A DNA stretch of 64,000 bases from Odobenus rosmarus divergens (GCF_000321225.1 NW_004450380.1:668068-732067); one strand, 5' to 3'; shown: positions 12,438-24,941, counted from the first letter of the stretch. Numbers and translations: made by a program. Notes: generated from the letters alone by a model not told the origin.

Positions 12438-12563
12438 GAGGAACTCTCTGGAATGAAAAATAGGGTACAAGTAGTTGTGCTTGAAAATGAAAGGCTCCAG
12501 CAAGAGCTGAAATCTCAGAGGCAAGAGGAAGCAATGAGGGAACAAACACTTCTGGATGCATCT
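12438..12563 (+). CDS. SDCCAG8: SDCCAG8 exon 5 (42 codons, phase 0-0)
   Basis: The acceptor is a strong pyrimidine tract ending TTTTTACAG and the donor is GTGAGC. The exon starts EELSGMKNRVQVVVLENERL and ends LLDAS. It matches human residues 141-182, which begin EELSGMKNK, so it falls at the start of the central coiled coil. The composition is typical coiled coil: Glu/Gln/Leu/Arg-rich with no proline. Both ends are phase 0, so skipping would remove 42 residues without a frameshift. An open frame continues 93 nt into the intron, but the GT donor and the join to exon 6 (DAS|GN) fix the end. Exon number is inferred from human residue counts. Confidence 0.97.
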
Positions 12564-13124
12564 GTGAGCATTTTTTCAAACCATAAATTATATTTTAGTT
12601 TGAATGTTCCTTCCTACTCTCTCCCCCAGCCTTCTGAACTGCTGAAATTCTTGATTTGAAGTTTGGCAAATGTACTGTACTGTTACTCGCTTGGGGCCTC
12701 AAAACTTAAAGATTCACCGTGGTGGAATGAATCCTCAAATGCAATGATGTAGCGTTGCCGAATATCTGTGCTAATTTCCTCTCTGAGCATACATACCATT
12801 TATGTTTTTTCCATATGGAAAGAGCCGGTCCGAAGCAGGAAGCAGATCAAATAGGAAACACTTGGTAAATCCAGAAACTTTCTAACTGTAGCTTAGATTT
12901 CTGTTGTCTTCCTCTAAATTGCCCTTGCACTCTGAATCCTAATAAGTCTAATCGGCAGCATGGGGAGGCATAGAGAGCACTGGCTTGAGGGTACCAGGAT
13001 CAGCATGTTAGTTTCCCGTCGTCCCTAACAAGTGGGGTGTTTCACGAGTAATGTTATGGGCCTTGCAAAAGTGGCTTAATCTCACGTGTCCTCTGTTTAT
13101 TGGCAATTTGAGAAGATTCACCCA

Positions 13125-13330
13125 TATTAGCTGTTCTTACTCTTTAGCATGAGTAACAATCACTTGGGATACTTGTTGATAGTGCAGATTCCTGAGCTCC
13201 CTTCCCTGAGAGTCTGATTCAGTGGGTTTGGGTTAAGTCCTTGAGTTAAAAATATGAATTTTTAACAAGTTACCTAAGTGATTCTAGTATCAATGCACTA
13301 CATTTTGAAGAACAGTGGATTCGATGATGT
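13125..13330 (+). mobile_element. MER5-like hAT-Charlie fossil
   Basis: Contains the family pattern GAGTCTGATTCAGTGGGTTT, then AACAAGTTACCTAAGTGATT and TTTTGAAGAACAGTGG near the end. Non-autonomous, no transposase. Confidence 0.65.
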
Positions 13331-14396
13331 CTTTAATTGTACAACACAAAATTCTTGTGATGATATTTAAGTAGTGTTTAAACTTAATGTCTCCTTATGA
13401 CTTGTCAGAGATACTGTTGCCTTAAAAATGTTATTTACTCTTTTGCTATAGGACACAGTTAATCACAGCTTGTTCTGCTTTTTGAAACAAATTCAGATTT
13501 CCATGGGGAAGTGTTAATATTTGCCTGTTGCAGCTTTACTTTACAATGGATTTTGGTGATTTTGACTCAGTTGTCATTGGTAAATCCATTCTGATTAAGA
13601 AAAAATATGAGTGTCTTAATGTTTTACCTAGGTGTCCTCTAATTTTTTATTTTGAAGTGTTTTTTTGTTGACCTGACCTGATATCTCATTTGTAATCCTT
13701 GAGTTCTGTGTTAGAATTTCCTATTTAGAAGTAGCTGATTGTGTTAAATCTGAATGGCAAAGTGGGCTGATCAGTATTTCAGTTTATTTTTCTGAAGTAT
13801 GTTTCAGTTAGTGTCCAGCTGTTTTCCCTTCACCAGAAGAGGTTTTTGAATATTTATATTATGATATTATTTATTATCAATGTTAGTACAAGTTAAAAAT
13901 TCCATCTTAATTGCTTATTATTTTAATGTCAATTTGAAGATGATAGAGCCATATAAAAAGTACTTCGAAGTAGCTCGTTTTAAAAATATATTCTTTTGCT
14001 TTTCTTCCAAATATGTAGTCACTTAGCAGTGACTCAATTATTCATAGACTTCAGTATTTGTACAATGACAAAGAAGTGGAAGAAGGGGAAGTGAAGTGAG
14101 AAAGGAAATTAGGCAGACAAGTGAACCAGAGGGCAAGAGAAGTGAGTAATACAGAAGGGGAAGGAAACAATGCACCAACACACATGCTTTGCTATAGGAA
14201 CAAAGGAAACTTGCTGAAGAAAATTACAGCCATAGTTATGGAAAAAACAAAGTTGTAGAGTGTTTCTTTTTTAAAAAAACATTCACGTGAACTAAAATAT
14301 AATGCAAACAAAATGATTGTTGCACGTGTCAGGAGACCTTGATACCTATTTTAATGTCAGTCTTTGTTATTTCGTTGCTATAGAATTACTAACCCT

Positions 14397-17035
14397 GCCA
14401 CATTACTGAATTGCTGTATGAGATCTAGTAATTTGGGGGTGGAGTCTTTTGGGTTTTCCACATAAAGTATCATGTCGTCTGTGAAAAGAGAGAGTTTGAC
14501 TTCTTTGCCAATTTGAATACCTTTTATTTCTTTTTGTTGTCTGATTGCTGTTGCTAGGACTTCTAGTACTATGTTGAACAATAGTGGTGAGAGTGGACGT
14601 CCTTGACGTGTTCCTGATCTTAAGGGAAAGGCTCTCAGCTTTTCCCCATTGAGGATGATACTTGCTGTGGGTTTTTCATAGATGGATTTTATGAACTTGA
14701 GGAATGTTCCCTCTATCCCTATACTCTGAAGAGTTTTAATCAGGAAAGGATGCTGTATTTTGTCAAATGCTTTTTCTGCATCAATTGAGAGGACCATACA
14801 TATGGTTCTTCTCCCTCCTCTTATTAATGTGTTCTATCACATTTATTGATTTGCGAATGTTGAACCACCCTTGCATCCCAGGGATAAATCCCACTTAGTC
14901 ATGGTAGATGATCCTTTTAATGTATTGTTGGATCCTATTAGCTAGGATTTTATTGAGGATTTTGGAATCCATATTCATCAGGGATATCGGTCTGAAATTC
15001 TCCTTTTTGTTGGGTCTTTGCCTGGTTTGGGGATTAAGGTAATGCTGGCCTCATAGAATGAATCTGGAAGTTTTCCTTCTGTTTCTATTTTTTGAAACAG
15101 CTTCAGGATACAAAATCAATGCACAGAAATCAGTTGCTTTCTTATACACTAACAATGCAGTTGTACAAAGAGAAATTAGAGAAATGATTCCATTTAGAAT
15201 AGCACCAAAAACCATAAAATACCTCGGAATCAACCTAACCAAAGAGGTAAAGGATCTATACTCTAGGAACTACAGAACACTCATGAAAGAAATTGAAGAA
15301 GACACAAAAAGATGGAAAAACATTCCCTGCTCATGGATCAGAAGAATAAACATTGTTAAAATGTCTATGCTACCCAGAGCAATCTATACCTTCAATGCCA
15401 TCCTGATCAAAATTCCAATGACATTTTTGAAAGTGCTGGAACAAACAATCCTAAAATTTGTATGGAATCAGAAAAGACCCCGAATCGCCAAGGAAATGTT
15501 GAAAAAGAAAAACAAAGCTGGGGGCATCCTGTTGCCCAATTTCAAGCTATATTACAAAGCAGTGATCACCAAGACAGCATGGTACTGGCACAAAAACAGA
15601 CATATAGACCAATAGAACAGAATAGAGAGCCCAGATATGGACCCTCAACTCTATGGTCAAATAATCTTCGACAAAGCAGGAAAAAATATGCGATGGAAAA
15701 AAGTCTCTTCAATAAATGATGCTGGGAAAATTGGACAGCCACATGCAGAAGAATGAAACTCGACCATTCTCTAACACTACACACAAAGATAAACTCAAAA
15801 TGGATGAAAGACCTCAATGTGAGACAGGAATCCATCAAAATCCTAGAGGAGAACATAGGCAATAACCTCTTTGACATCGGCCACAGCAACTTCTTTCAAG
15901 ATACATCTCCAAAAGCTAGTGAAACAAAAGCCAAAATGAACTTTTGGGACTTCATCAAGATAAAAAGCTTCTGCACAGCAAAGGAAACAGTCAACAAAAC
16001 AAGGAGGCAAAACAAGGAGGCAACCCACAGAATGGGAGAAGATATTTGCAAATGACACTACAGATAAAGGGCTGGTATCCAAGATCTATAACGAACTTCT
16101 CAAACTCAACACCCAAAACACAAATAATCAAGTCAAAAAATGGGCAGAAGACGTGAACAGACACTTCTCCAAAGAAGACATACAAATGGCTAATAGACAC
16201 ATGAAAAAATGTTCATCATCATTAGCCAGTAGGGAAATTCAAATCAAAACCACATTGAGATACCACCTTACACCAGTTAGAATGACAAAAATGGACAGGG
16301 CAAGAAACAACAAATGTTGGAGAGGTTGTGGAGAAAGGGGAACCCTTTTACACTGTTGGTGGGAATGCAAGTTGGTACAGCCACTTTGGAAAACAGTGTG
16401 GAGGTGCCTCAAAAAATTAAAAATAGAGCTACCCTATGACCCAGCAATTGCACTCCTAGGTATTTACCCCAAAGACACAGATGTAGTGAAAAGAAGGCCA
16501 TATGCACCCCAATGTTCAAAGCAGCAATGTCCGCAATAGCCAAACTGTGGAAAGAGCCGAGATGCCCTTCAACAGATGAATGGATAAAGATGTGCTCCAT
16601 ATATACAATGGAATATTACTCAGCCATCGGAAAGAATGAATACCCAACTTTTACATCAACATGGATGGGACTGGAGGAGATTATGCTAAGTGAAACAAGT
16701 CAAGCAGAGGAAGTCAATTATCATATGGTTTCAGTTATTTGTGGAACACAAGGAATAGCATGGAGGACATTAGGAGAAGGAAGGGAAAAATGAAGTGGGG
16801 AAAATCGGAGGGAGAAATGAACCATGAGAGACTATGGACTCTGAGAAACAAACTGAGGGTTTTAGAGGGGATGGGGGTGGGAAGGGTGGGTTAGCCCAGT
16901 GATGGGTATTAAGGAGGGCACGTACTGCATGGAGCACTGGGTGTTATACGACAATAATGAATCGTGGAACACATCAAAAACTAATGATGTATTGTATGGT
17001 GACTAACATAACATAATAAAATAAAATTAAAAAAA
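14397..17035. mobile_element. LINE-1 with 5' inversion (twin priming)
   Basis: 14397 to about 15110 is antisense ORF2 RT region (minus-strand frame 14378-14797 with [12 protein letters not shown] and [13 protein letters not shown]). From about 15110 to 17035 the element runs sense, resuming with [17 protein letters not shown] through the ORF2 C-terminus and 3' UTR to a short A-rich tail. A 13-bp duplication AATTACTAACCCT flanks it (14384-14396 and 17036-17048). The two halves meet within a few codons of each other in ORF2. Stops and frameshifts break ORF2 in several places. Confidence 0.95.
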
Positions 17036-17319
17036 AATTACTAACCCTACTGCTTTTTGCTTGTGTAGGTGAATTGAGGCATTTCAGCAATGTATGCTCA
17101 GTGCTGTGTTCAGTTTTAATGTAAATGAAACTTTTTAGAATATCTTAAATATAAACACATCAAGAGACATTATCTTTCTTTTTTTTTTTCCTGAACTCAT
17201 TTTACTGAGTCTGTTACCATGCTAATGGTAGATCTTGCCAAAGCTATTGGCGGATTTGAGTATAGATTTTTCAGTATTTCTTAATGCCTTCTTTTGAAAA
17301 ATAATTAAAATAATTATAC

Positions 17320-17570
17320 AGTAATGACTAATACTTATTGATGACTACATGTTACGATGTGGCAGGCACTATATCAAGCACTTTATTTACATTCAATTAT
17401 TTTAGGTTTATAGTAGCGAAGGAAGGCGAGTGTTATGCCTGTTTTCAGATGAGTAAATTAAGGTACAGGGCAGTTAAGTAAACAAAGCAACACTACTACT
17501 GTCACAAAGCTAGAAAATGGCAAAGCTAGGACTCAAACATGGGACTGTCTGACTCCCCATATCCATCTGC
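17320..17570 (-). mobile_element. MIR
   Basis: The antisense MIR pattern is visible: ATGTGGCAGGCACT, AGATGAGTAAATTAAGGTAC, CACAAAGCTAGAAAATGGCA. Confidence 0.8.
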
Positions 17571-17923
17571 CTAGCCTTGAGTTAGACTTTCTGCATAAGT
17601 TAGGAATAGCTTGTCAGTATTTAACCAAACTACCTTTGTTTGCCATGGGGTAGACGATTCTCCCGACAAGAGAGGAACATCCTTTTTATTGTTCCTGAGT
17701 TTTAGCCTTGGACTTGGATGGTAGCCTACAGGATGTTGAGTGCTTTAACTACTTTATGACCCAGTGGTTGAAGAAACAAGCAGTTTATTTTTTAAAAACT
17801 ACAACCATTTCCATCTTCATCTTTCATCATTTTTTAAGTGAAATTTCTCTTCATGGAGAGCTTTTCTCCGGAGTTCAAAAAATTATAATAATATTAAAAT
17901 ATGCTATTTATTAGAAATTTTGG

Positions 17924-18106
17924 GGGCAACTGGGTGGTGCAGTCAGCTGAGCGAAACTCTTGGTTTTGGCTCAGGTCGTAATCTCGGGGCTGTGAGATCC
18001 AGCTCTGAGTCGGGCTCTGTGTTCTGCATGGAGTCTGCATGGGACTCACTCTGCCCCTCCTTGCCCTCAGATAAATAAATACATCTTAAAAAAAAAAAAA
18101 GAAAAA
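17924..18106 (+). mobile_element. Can-SINE, older subfamily
   Basis: Head GGCAACTGGGTGGTGCAGTC and the ACTCTTGGTTTTGGCTCAGG variant, ending in poly-A. Duplication AGAAATTTTGG at 17913-17923 and 18107-18117. Confidence 0.93.
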
Positions 18107-18599
18107 AGAAATTTTGGCATATGTTCTCATTCAAAGATCTCAGAGATTTTTCTAAAAGTAGGACATTTCTGAGTCATATCTTTCATGTCTACTTTCATCC
18201 CCTCACTACCACCCCTCCCCTCAATTAAGAAATCAAAGGTTTTCAGTGATCTCCAGGGATGTAAATGTAATTAGATTTTCCAAATTTTGGTCAAATACCA
18301 TTCAAGTTCTTAAATGTTATCTGTGAAACACAAAGTGTCAATTAGACTAGCACTTCTTTCCAAAGAATGACAATATTTTATTTCATAAGTCAGCGATGTG
18401 TGGTGTATGTACTTTTTCCAATTTCTCCATAGGAAATTAGTGCTGCCATTCTTCACAATTCTCTAAGGCAACTTTGAATGCACTAAGATCTTGAGAGATT
18501 TGTCCTTACTAGAAAATCAAGTTCAAGCTTGTTATACCATATTTTCCAGATCCTTATTTGACTCTCTAGCGTGACATTTTGATGTCTGTTGTTTTGTGC

Positions 18600-18975
18600 T
18601 TCAATCTCTAGTAATTCTGAATTGCATGAGTCCCCTGTAGGCACCAGACTTTTTCACACCTCTGTGACTTTCCCCATAATGTTTTCTTCTTGGCATGCTC
18701 TTCTCATCTAGCTTGCTCTTTCTCATCCAAGATATCACACCAATGTCAGCACTTCCCCAGAAAACCTTCCTTGAATCTCTAGTTGTTCTTAGTGCCCCTC
18801 CTTTGTTTTCCTATAGTTCCCCATGCACACCTCTGGCCTAACACTTACCTTATTAAATTGAAATTATCTGCTTAGGAGTTTGTCTTGAGGATAAGATTGT
18901 TCTTGTTCATTTTTGCCCCCCAAGCTCTTAGCACAGTGCCTGAACATAGGAGCTATCATACACAAATGTTTGCAT
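18600..18975 (+). mobile_element. L2 3' end
   Basis: L2-type terminal region: GGCATGCTCTTCTCATC, AAACCTTCCTTGAATCTC, CTCTTAGCACAGTGCCTG. Diverged, without coding capacity. Confidence 0.75.
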
Positions 18976-19584
18976 TAAACTGAACTTCCAGAAGAATATG
19001 GAATAGGCCCTCAGAATACTACTTGGGATGAATGAGCAGTTTAGTTCATTCTAGCATGATATGGCGCTGTGGTGTAGTTCTGTGTTTGGGACCTGTCCTC
19101 TCTTGTGAGTACTACCATATCCTTTGGCCCTTAGCAAGAGTTCAGTAATTATTTGTTGAATTAAATTAATATTTCAGTCCTTGTACACACAGATTACCCA
19201 GATCTTCGGGCTGCATATTTCACTGAATGTTGAGAGGGTACCAGAGGTGCAAACACAATGGGTATACACCAGATGTGGTCTATAGGCATGTTTTGTTTAA
19301 TGAACAATGAACCAGTATTTAACAGTGTTTCAGATGAAAAGCCAGATATCTGGCTTATCTTTTAAAAAAAATCAGAAGATTCTTTTTGTAACATGAGTTT
19401 GCATTCACACATGGCAGCAAGTGCCTGCCTGGAACTGAGTAATGGCTGCAACTTTCAGATCATTTGTCATGGTCCCTACCACTCCTTTGTGAGTCCCTGA
19501 TGTGCAGGCTATGTGGCAGTTCTGTTTATCTCCATGCACTGTTTTTCTTATTGAAGATAAATATTTTTCTGGAAAGGCAGGAGA

Positions 19585-20060
19585 GCATGGTGGTTTGGGG
19601 CATGGCCTGGGGAACTAGGTTGCCAGGGTTCAGGTCCTAGCTCTGCTGCTTATTAGCTACTTCCTACCCCTGTGACTCTTACAAGTTACTCAGTGTGACT
19701 CAGTTTCCTCTTCTTTTTTTAAGATTTATTTATTTGAGAGAGAGAGAGTGAGCAAGGACGGTGTGGGGGGGCAGAGGGAGAAGGAGAGAGAATCTCAGAC
19801 TCCCTGCTGAGTGCAGAGCCCAGGGGCTTGATCTCATGACCCTGAGATCATAACCTGAATTAAAATCAAGAGTCAGACACTTAACTGACTGAGCCACCCA
19901 GGCACCCCAATTTCCTCTTCTATAAAATGGAGATAACAATGAAACTTATCTCATAGTATTCTTATAGTGATTAAATAAGTTAATATATGTGAAGCACATA
20001 AACAGTGTCTGGCACATAGTAAACACCATATGTATTAACATTATTATTAGTCATGCCTTT
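19585..20060 (+). mobile_element. MIR split by a Can-SINE
   Basis: The left half (to 19714) has CAGGTCCTAGCTCTGCTGC and the CAGTTTCCTCTTCT core. The right half (from 19922) has ATAAAATGGAGATAACAATG and CAGTGTCTGGCACATAGTA. The halves join cleanly once the SINE and one duplication copy are removed. Confidence 0.9.
19715..19910 (-). mobile_element. Can-SINE nested in MIR
   Basis: Antisense, older subfamily (TCAAGAGTCAGACACTTAAC). Perfect duplication TTTCCTCTTCT at 19704-19714 and 19911-19921. Confidence 0.95.
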
Positions 20061-20396
20061 ATGAAAGGTAGAAAATGAAACCAAGAGAGGGTTGTGTGGT
20101 TTAAGAATATATGTCTCCAGAGAAGTAAGAGAGAAGTTCATTTGTTGAAACACTGGCAGCCAGCCCTCTTTGCTCATTTACATTATTACCTGTGCCTGTA
20201 GGAATCTGACTTTGTAACACTTGGGGAATATGACCCTAATAGCATGAAAATGTAAAATCATTCTTGATGTGTAGTTTAGAAGCATCTGCTCTTGTCTTCC
20301 TTTCATCACAGATGAGAATCAGTGTTCCGTTTGTAAAGCATGTATGTTGATTTAAAGTTAAATGCCAGTTGTAATTACTCGTACATTTTATTTTAG

Positions 20397-20537
20397 GGAA
20401 ACCTGCAGAATTCTTGGATTACAACAGGTGAAGACTGTGGGGTGGATGAAGCTGCCAAGAGGCGATTCTCCCAGGACAATGCAGATACTGTCAAAGGTCC
20501 ATCGGCTGGTGAGGCTGAGAAATGGAAGCTAGAACTG
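20397..20537 (+). CDS. SDCCAG8: SDCCAG8 exon 6 (47 codons, phase 0-0)
   Basis: Acceptor TTTATTTTAG, donor GTGAGA. It reads GNLQNSWITTGED, then a faster-evolving acidic and basic stretch, and ends AGEAEKWKLEL. The human counterpart (residues 183-225) ends AGEQLEL as I recall it, so this copy appears four codons longer near its 3' end. The reading frame is kept. The exon is a Gly/Ser/Asp-containing linker, not a regular heptad run, and probably a flexible gap between coiled-coil blocks. It is in phase at both ends and could be skipped without a frameshift. Confidence 0.96.
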
Positions 20538-21342
20538 GTGAGAATTTGGCTGCTTTTCTCTTATGCATCTACTTTTTTTGTACTTTTTCTATTGTGGTAG
20601 ATATACGTACCATTAAATTTAGCGTTTTTGCCATTTTAAAATTTACCATTTAACCATTGTAAGTGTACGGCTCAATTGCATTAAATACAATCACAGTGCA
20701 CAACACTATCCATTTCCAGAATTTTTATCATCCCAAACAGCAACTCCATAGCCATGAAATAATAACTTCCATTCCCCTCTATCCCAACCCCTGACAACCT
20801 CTTCTACTTTCCATCTCTATAAATTTGCCTAGTCTAGGTACCTGACACACGTGGAAACAAACAATATTTGTCCTTTTGTGTCTGGCATCTTTCATCTAGC
20901 ATAATGTTTTCAAGGTGCATCTGTGGTATAGTACATGTCAAAATATCATGCCTTTTTAAGGGTGAGTAATATTCCATTTACATATATATCACACTCTGTT
21001 TATCCATTCATTTGCTCATGAACTTTTAGTTTGTTACCACCCTTTGGCTCTTGTGAATAAAGCTACCATGAACATCAATGCACAAGTATCTGTTTTCATC
21101 CCTACTTTCACTCCCCTGGGGCATATAACCAGAAAGGGAATGGTTGGATCATATGGTAATTCATTCTTTTCTTTTTCTGCTCCTCAGACTCAGTTATTTT
21201 AACTGTCCTATCTTCAAGTCTGCTGATCCTTTGTTCTGCTGCTCACATCTGCTCTTCTGTGCCTTTAGGAATTTTTCATCTCAGTTGTTGTACTTTTCAG
21301 CTCCAGATGTGTGTTTAGTTCCTTTTATAATTTATTTTCTTT

Positions 21343-21400
21343 AAGTTTTTATTTTAATTCTAGTTAGCATAGATTATATTAGTTTCAGGTGTGCAGTTGT
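21343..21400 (-). mobile_element. Tiny LINE-1 3'-end fragment
   Basis: Reads TTTTATTTTAATTCTAGTTA then ATATTAGTTTCAGGTGTGCA, the last ~55 bp of a carnivore L1, inserted in the older L1. Extreme 5' truncation. Confidence 0.65.
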
Positions 21401-21512
21401 TTTCCTTATTTCTTTTAGTTCTTTGGCCATGTTTTCTCTTAGCTCTTTGAGCATGTTTAGGACTATTGTTTTAAACTGTTTGTCTAGTAGGCCTGGGTCT
21501 ATAGATTTTTTA

Positions 21513-21702
21513 CAAAAAGATTTTTATTTACTTATTTGACAGAGAGACAGCGAGAGAGGGAACACAAGAGGGGGGGAGTGGGAGAGGGAGAAGTAGGCTT
21601 CCCACTAAGCAGGGAGCCCAACGTGGGGCTCGATCCCAGGACCCTGGGACCATGACCTGAGCTGAAGGCAGACACTTAACAACTGAGCTAGGCGCCCCAT
21701 GT
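21513..21702 (-). mobile_element. Can-SINE
   Basis: Antisense element inside the old L1. Perfect 16-bp duplication GTCTATAGATTTTTTA at 21497-21512 and 21703-21718. Confidence 0.95.
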
Positions 21703-22879
21703 GTCTATAGATTTTTTAAGGGTGGTTTCTGGATTTATTCTGTACCTCTAAGTGGGCCATATTTTCCTGGTTCTTTGTAGGTTTTGTGATTTTCTTTTTT
21801 CTTTTTTCTTTTTTTTGGTTGAAAAGTAGACATTGAAATGAACTATTATACTGTGGTAACTCTGGAAATCCAATAGCCCAGTTCCCCATGGGTTTTATCT
21901 CTTGTATTGTTGAAGGCTATGTTGTCCTTTCGTTTTGAGACTTTTCCCAATTATTTTTGTAGATTATTCCTTATTGTGTGTGATCACTGAAGTCTCTGTT
22001 TCATTAGCTCGTGTTTAGCTAATTTTGACAGAATTTCCTTGAATGCCAGGAACTAAAATAAGTAAACAAACAACCACCAAAAAAACACTTGCACAAAAAA
22101 AAAACAAAAAAGAATAGCCATCTCTGCCAGTCTTTGCTGATTGGCTCTGTGCTGGGGCATTCCTTCACCATGTAGTTGGGCTTGCTCTGAGCCTAGAGAT
22201 CAGCTTGAGGTGAAAGCTTAAGGTCCTCTCAGAACTGAGCATGTGTCTTCCCTGGGCATGCTTGTGGCTTTCTGAATTCCCTCATATACACAGCTGGTCT
22301 TGAATGTCCTCACTTCCCAGAGTTGAAAATTAATGTATTTTCTGCTCAAATGATACTTTCCAATCCTTTGATCTCTGTAACAGGCCTTTCTTCTTCCTCT
22401 GGTTTGAAGTTTTCTTTGCATTAAATTTGACATGGCAGAATTGATCAACATTGATGGAAATGTAAAAATGACACTGTAGATGGAGGGTGCCATGGGAAAA
22501 TAGAATGCATTATAATTCAGTTTCATTATCATCTCTAGGTGTTTTAGTTTTTTTCTGTTTTCTGTCAGTCTTTCAAGTATCACTGCAGGCACACAGACCA
22601 CTCACTCCTTAGTTATTTCATAAACTTATTACCCACCTCTGTTTCTTTTTGCATTCCTGGCTGTGGTTTATGCAGACCTCCTGACCTAAAATGTTTCCTT
22701 ATCTTCTACCTACCAAAATGTTTCCAGCCTGCAAGGCTTCATTCAGACACCCCCTCCCATTCCACCTTCCCCGATTACATGTTTCCACTTCTCCTTTACC
22801 CACATTAGAATTAATTTCTCTCTTATGTCTCCTCTCAGTGTTGTGTTTATAACTGTTAGAGATTCATTTGTATGCAGTT

Positions 22880-23500
22880 TGTGTCAAAGGTCAGTCCCTG
22901 CATCTGTGTGCCCTGTGTCCCAGATCTTCCCCACTGTTTCCAAGGGTTTCACTCTTGGACTTACCTCCTCTTGCTCTTATGTCTTTCCTCCCTCTTGACT
23001 GGGTTATTCTCACCAGAATATGAGCTTTACTATCTCCCATCTTTTTTTTTTTTTTTAAGAGAGAGAAAAATAGAGTGCTCGAGTGGGGAATGGGGAGGGG
23101 CAGAGAAAGAGGGAGAGAGAATCTTAAGCAGGCTCCAGCGCAGAGCCCAACGCGGGGTTCAATCTCACGATCCTGAGATTATGACCTATAGTTCCCATCT
23201 TAAAGCAAACAAGTACAAAATATATTCTTTTGACCGTACATTCCCTTTAAACTATCACCCAACCGTATTGCTCCCCTTTATACCAAAACCTTCCCAAACA
23301 GTTGTCCACATTCACAATTGCATTTCTCACCTCCCCTTCTCTCTTTAACATACTTCAGTGGGGCTTAGACCTTATATTGACCTACACTTGTTCTTTTCAG
23401 GGTCATTAATGACCTCCACATATCAGTCCTCATCCTCCTGAACCTTGTGGCAGCATTCTATAATACGTTGGTTAGTTGCTCATGCTCTCCTCCTTTACTT
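22880..23500 (+). mobile_element. L2 reverse-transcriptase fragment
   Basis: Diverged + strand LINE sequence. The run TCAGTCCTCATCCTCCTGAA and onward translates like the RT block SVLILL-L-AAF. It is broken by a Can-SINE at 23044-23192. No intact frame. Confidence 0.65.
23044..23192 (-). mobile_element. 5'-truncated Can-SINE
   Basis: Poly-T tail, CT-body complement and CTGAGATTATGACCTA are present, but the tRNA-like head (GAGCCACCCAGGCGCC) is missing. Duplication TCCCATCTT at 23035-23043 and 23193-23201. Confidence 0.88.
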
Positions 23501-24941
23501 GTCTAATGACCCAATTTAACGTACATTCAGAAGAGTATGCAAAACAAAAATGTGCAGCTTAATGATTTATCTTCAAATGATTTATCTTCAAATGTGATTG
23601 TCACCTGTAAGATGTGTAGCATTGCCCTGTCCCAGAAGCCTTCTTTGTGACCCCTCCCAATCACTGCCCCTCATTCCCTTAGAGCTAATCACTTGACTTT
23701 CATGAAAATTTCCTAAACAGGATCTCTAGCGACTAGTTGATACCTGCCTATTTTTTTAAACATTGTATAAATGGTGCCACACAGTATGTATTTGTTTTGT
23801 GTCTGGCTTATTTTGTTCAACCTTACATTTGTTAGATTCATACACATTGTGGCAGAAGTTTGTTCGTTTTCACTGGTGGGTCTACTGTATAAATATACTA
23901 CAATTCACTTATCTATTCTACCATTGATGGATTTTTGTATTGTTTCCTATTTGGGGCTATTGTGAATATTGCTGCTATGGACATTCTTTAATATGTCTTT
24001 GGTATGCATGACACACATTTATGTTGGGTGTGTACCTTGGAGTGGAATTGTTGATCTTGAGGTATGTGTATGTTCACATTGAATGGTTAGGGTGAGCATT
24101 TTGGGTGGATTTTATCAGTTTACACTCCTACAGCAGCATAGGAGTGATACCATTGCTCCATATTCCTGCCAACACATTATATTGTCAGTTTTTCTGGTGG
24201 GCTTGTAGTCCTATCTCATTGTGATTTTCATTTGAATTTCTCTGATGATTCAATTGTGAGATTGAATATCTTTTCATGTATTTATCGGTGTCCTCCTTTG
24301 TGAGGTATGTGTTCAAACATCCTACTCATTATTTTGAGTTATTTGACATTTTTTTTTAAATTCTTTATGTATTCTGGGTATAAACCCTTAGAATATATCT
24401 ATTGTAAATATATTTTCCCATTCTGTAGCTTGCCTTATAATTGTCCTGATAGTTTTCTTTCTCTCTCTTTTTCTTTCTTCTTTCTTCATGACTAAAATTT
24501 CTTAATTTTAATGTAATCTCAGTTTTCCCCCTTTATTTTTTAGTGCTTTCTGTATCCTTTATCAAAAATGTTTCCCTGCCCCGGGTCATAAAAATATTCT
24601 TTTATATTATCTTCCAGAAACTTTATAGTCTTGCTTTTAACATTTAAATCTACAATCTACCAGTCTTTATTTTGTATATGATGTGTTGTGTAGGGGGTCA
24701 TAATTTGTTCTTTTCCTGTATGGTTATTTATCTATATCCCAGTACCATTTGTCAAAAAGACAGTCCTTTGTCTGGTACCTTTGTCATAAATCAGGTGTAC
24801 ATATATGTCTGGGCTCTGTGTTTTATTTCTTTGGTCTTTGTGCTACTATCATCCTCTCTTGATTGTTACAGCTCTATACCTGGTAGACTACATACCACAT
24901 CTTCCAACATTGTACTTTATCTTCAAGAGTGTCATTTCTGG

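Larger units (their letters stand above)
12564..20396 (+). other. SDCCAG8: SDCCAG8 intron 5
   Basis: GTGAGC...TTTTAG. Contents in order: unique sequence 12564-13120, a MER5-like fossil, unique AT-rich sequence to 14383, a twin-primed L1, a MIR, two Can-SINEs (one inside a second MIR) and an L2 3' end. The stretches 17571-17912, 18118-18600, 18976-19585 and 20060-20396 show no recognisable element or coding signal. Confidence 0.85.
20570..22440 (-). mobile_element. Ancient LINE-1, antisense
   Basis: 20570-21165 matches an old L1 3' end (TAAGTGTACGGCTCAATTGC, GAGTAATATTCCATTTAC). 21166-22440 is the ORF1/5' region (CTCCAGATGTGTGTTTAGTT, CTTGAATGCCAGGAACTAAA), so ORF2 is largely deleted between. 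Interrupted by a Can-SINE and, at 21343-21400, by a small carnivore L1 3' fragment. Confidence 0.75.

Noticed and set aside
15058..15615. 185-aa frame with reverse-transcriptase-like sequence
   Set aside because: Part of the twin-primed L1 ORF2, starting in the inverted half and stopping early; not a host gene.
22872..23348. 158-aa + strand frame
   Set aside because: A chimera of L2 text and an antisense SINE; no single protein family.
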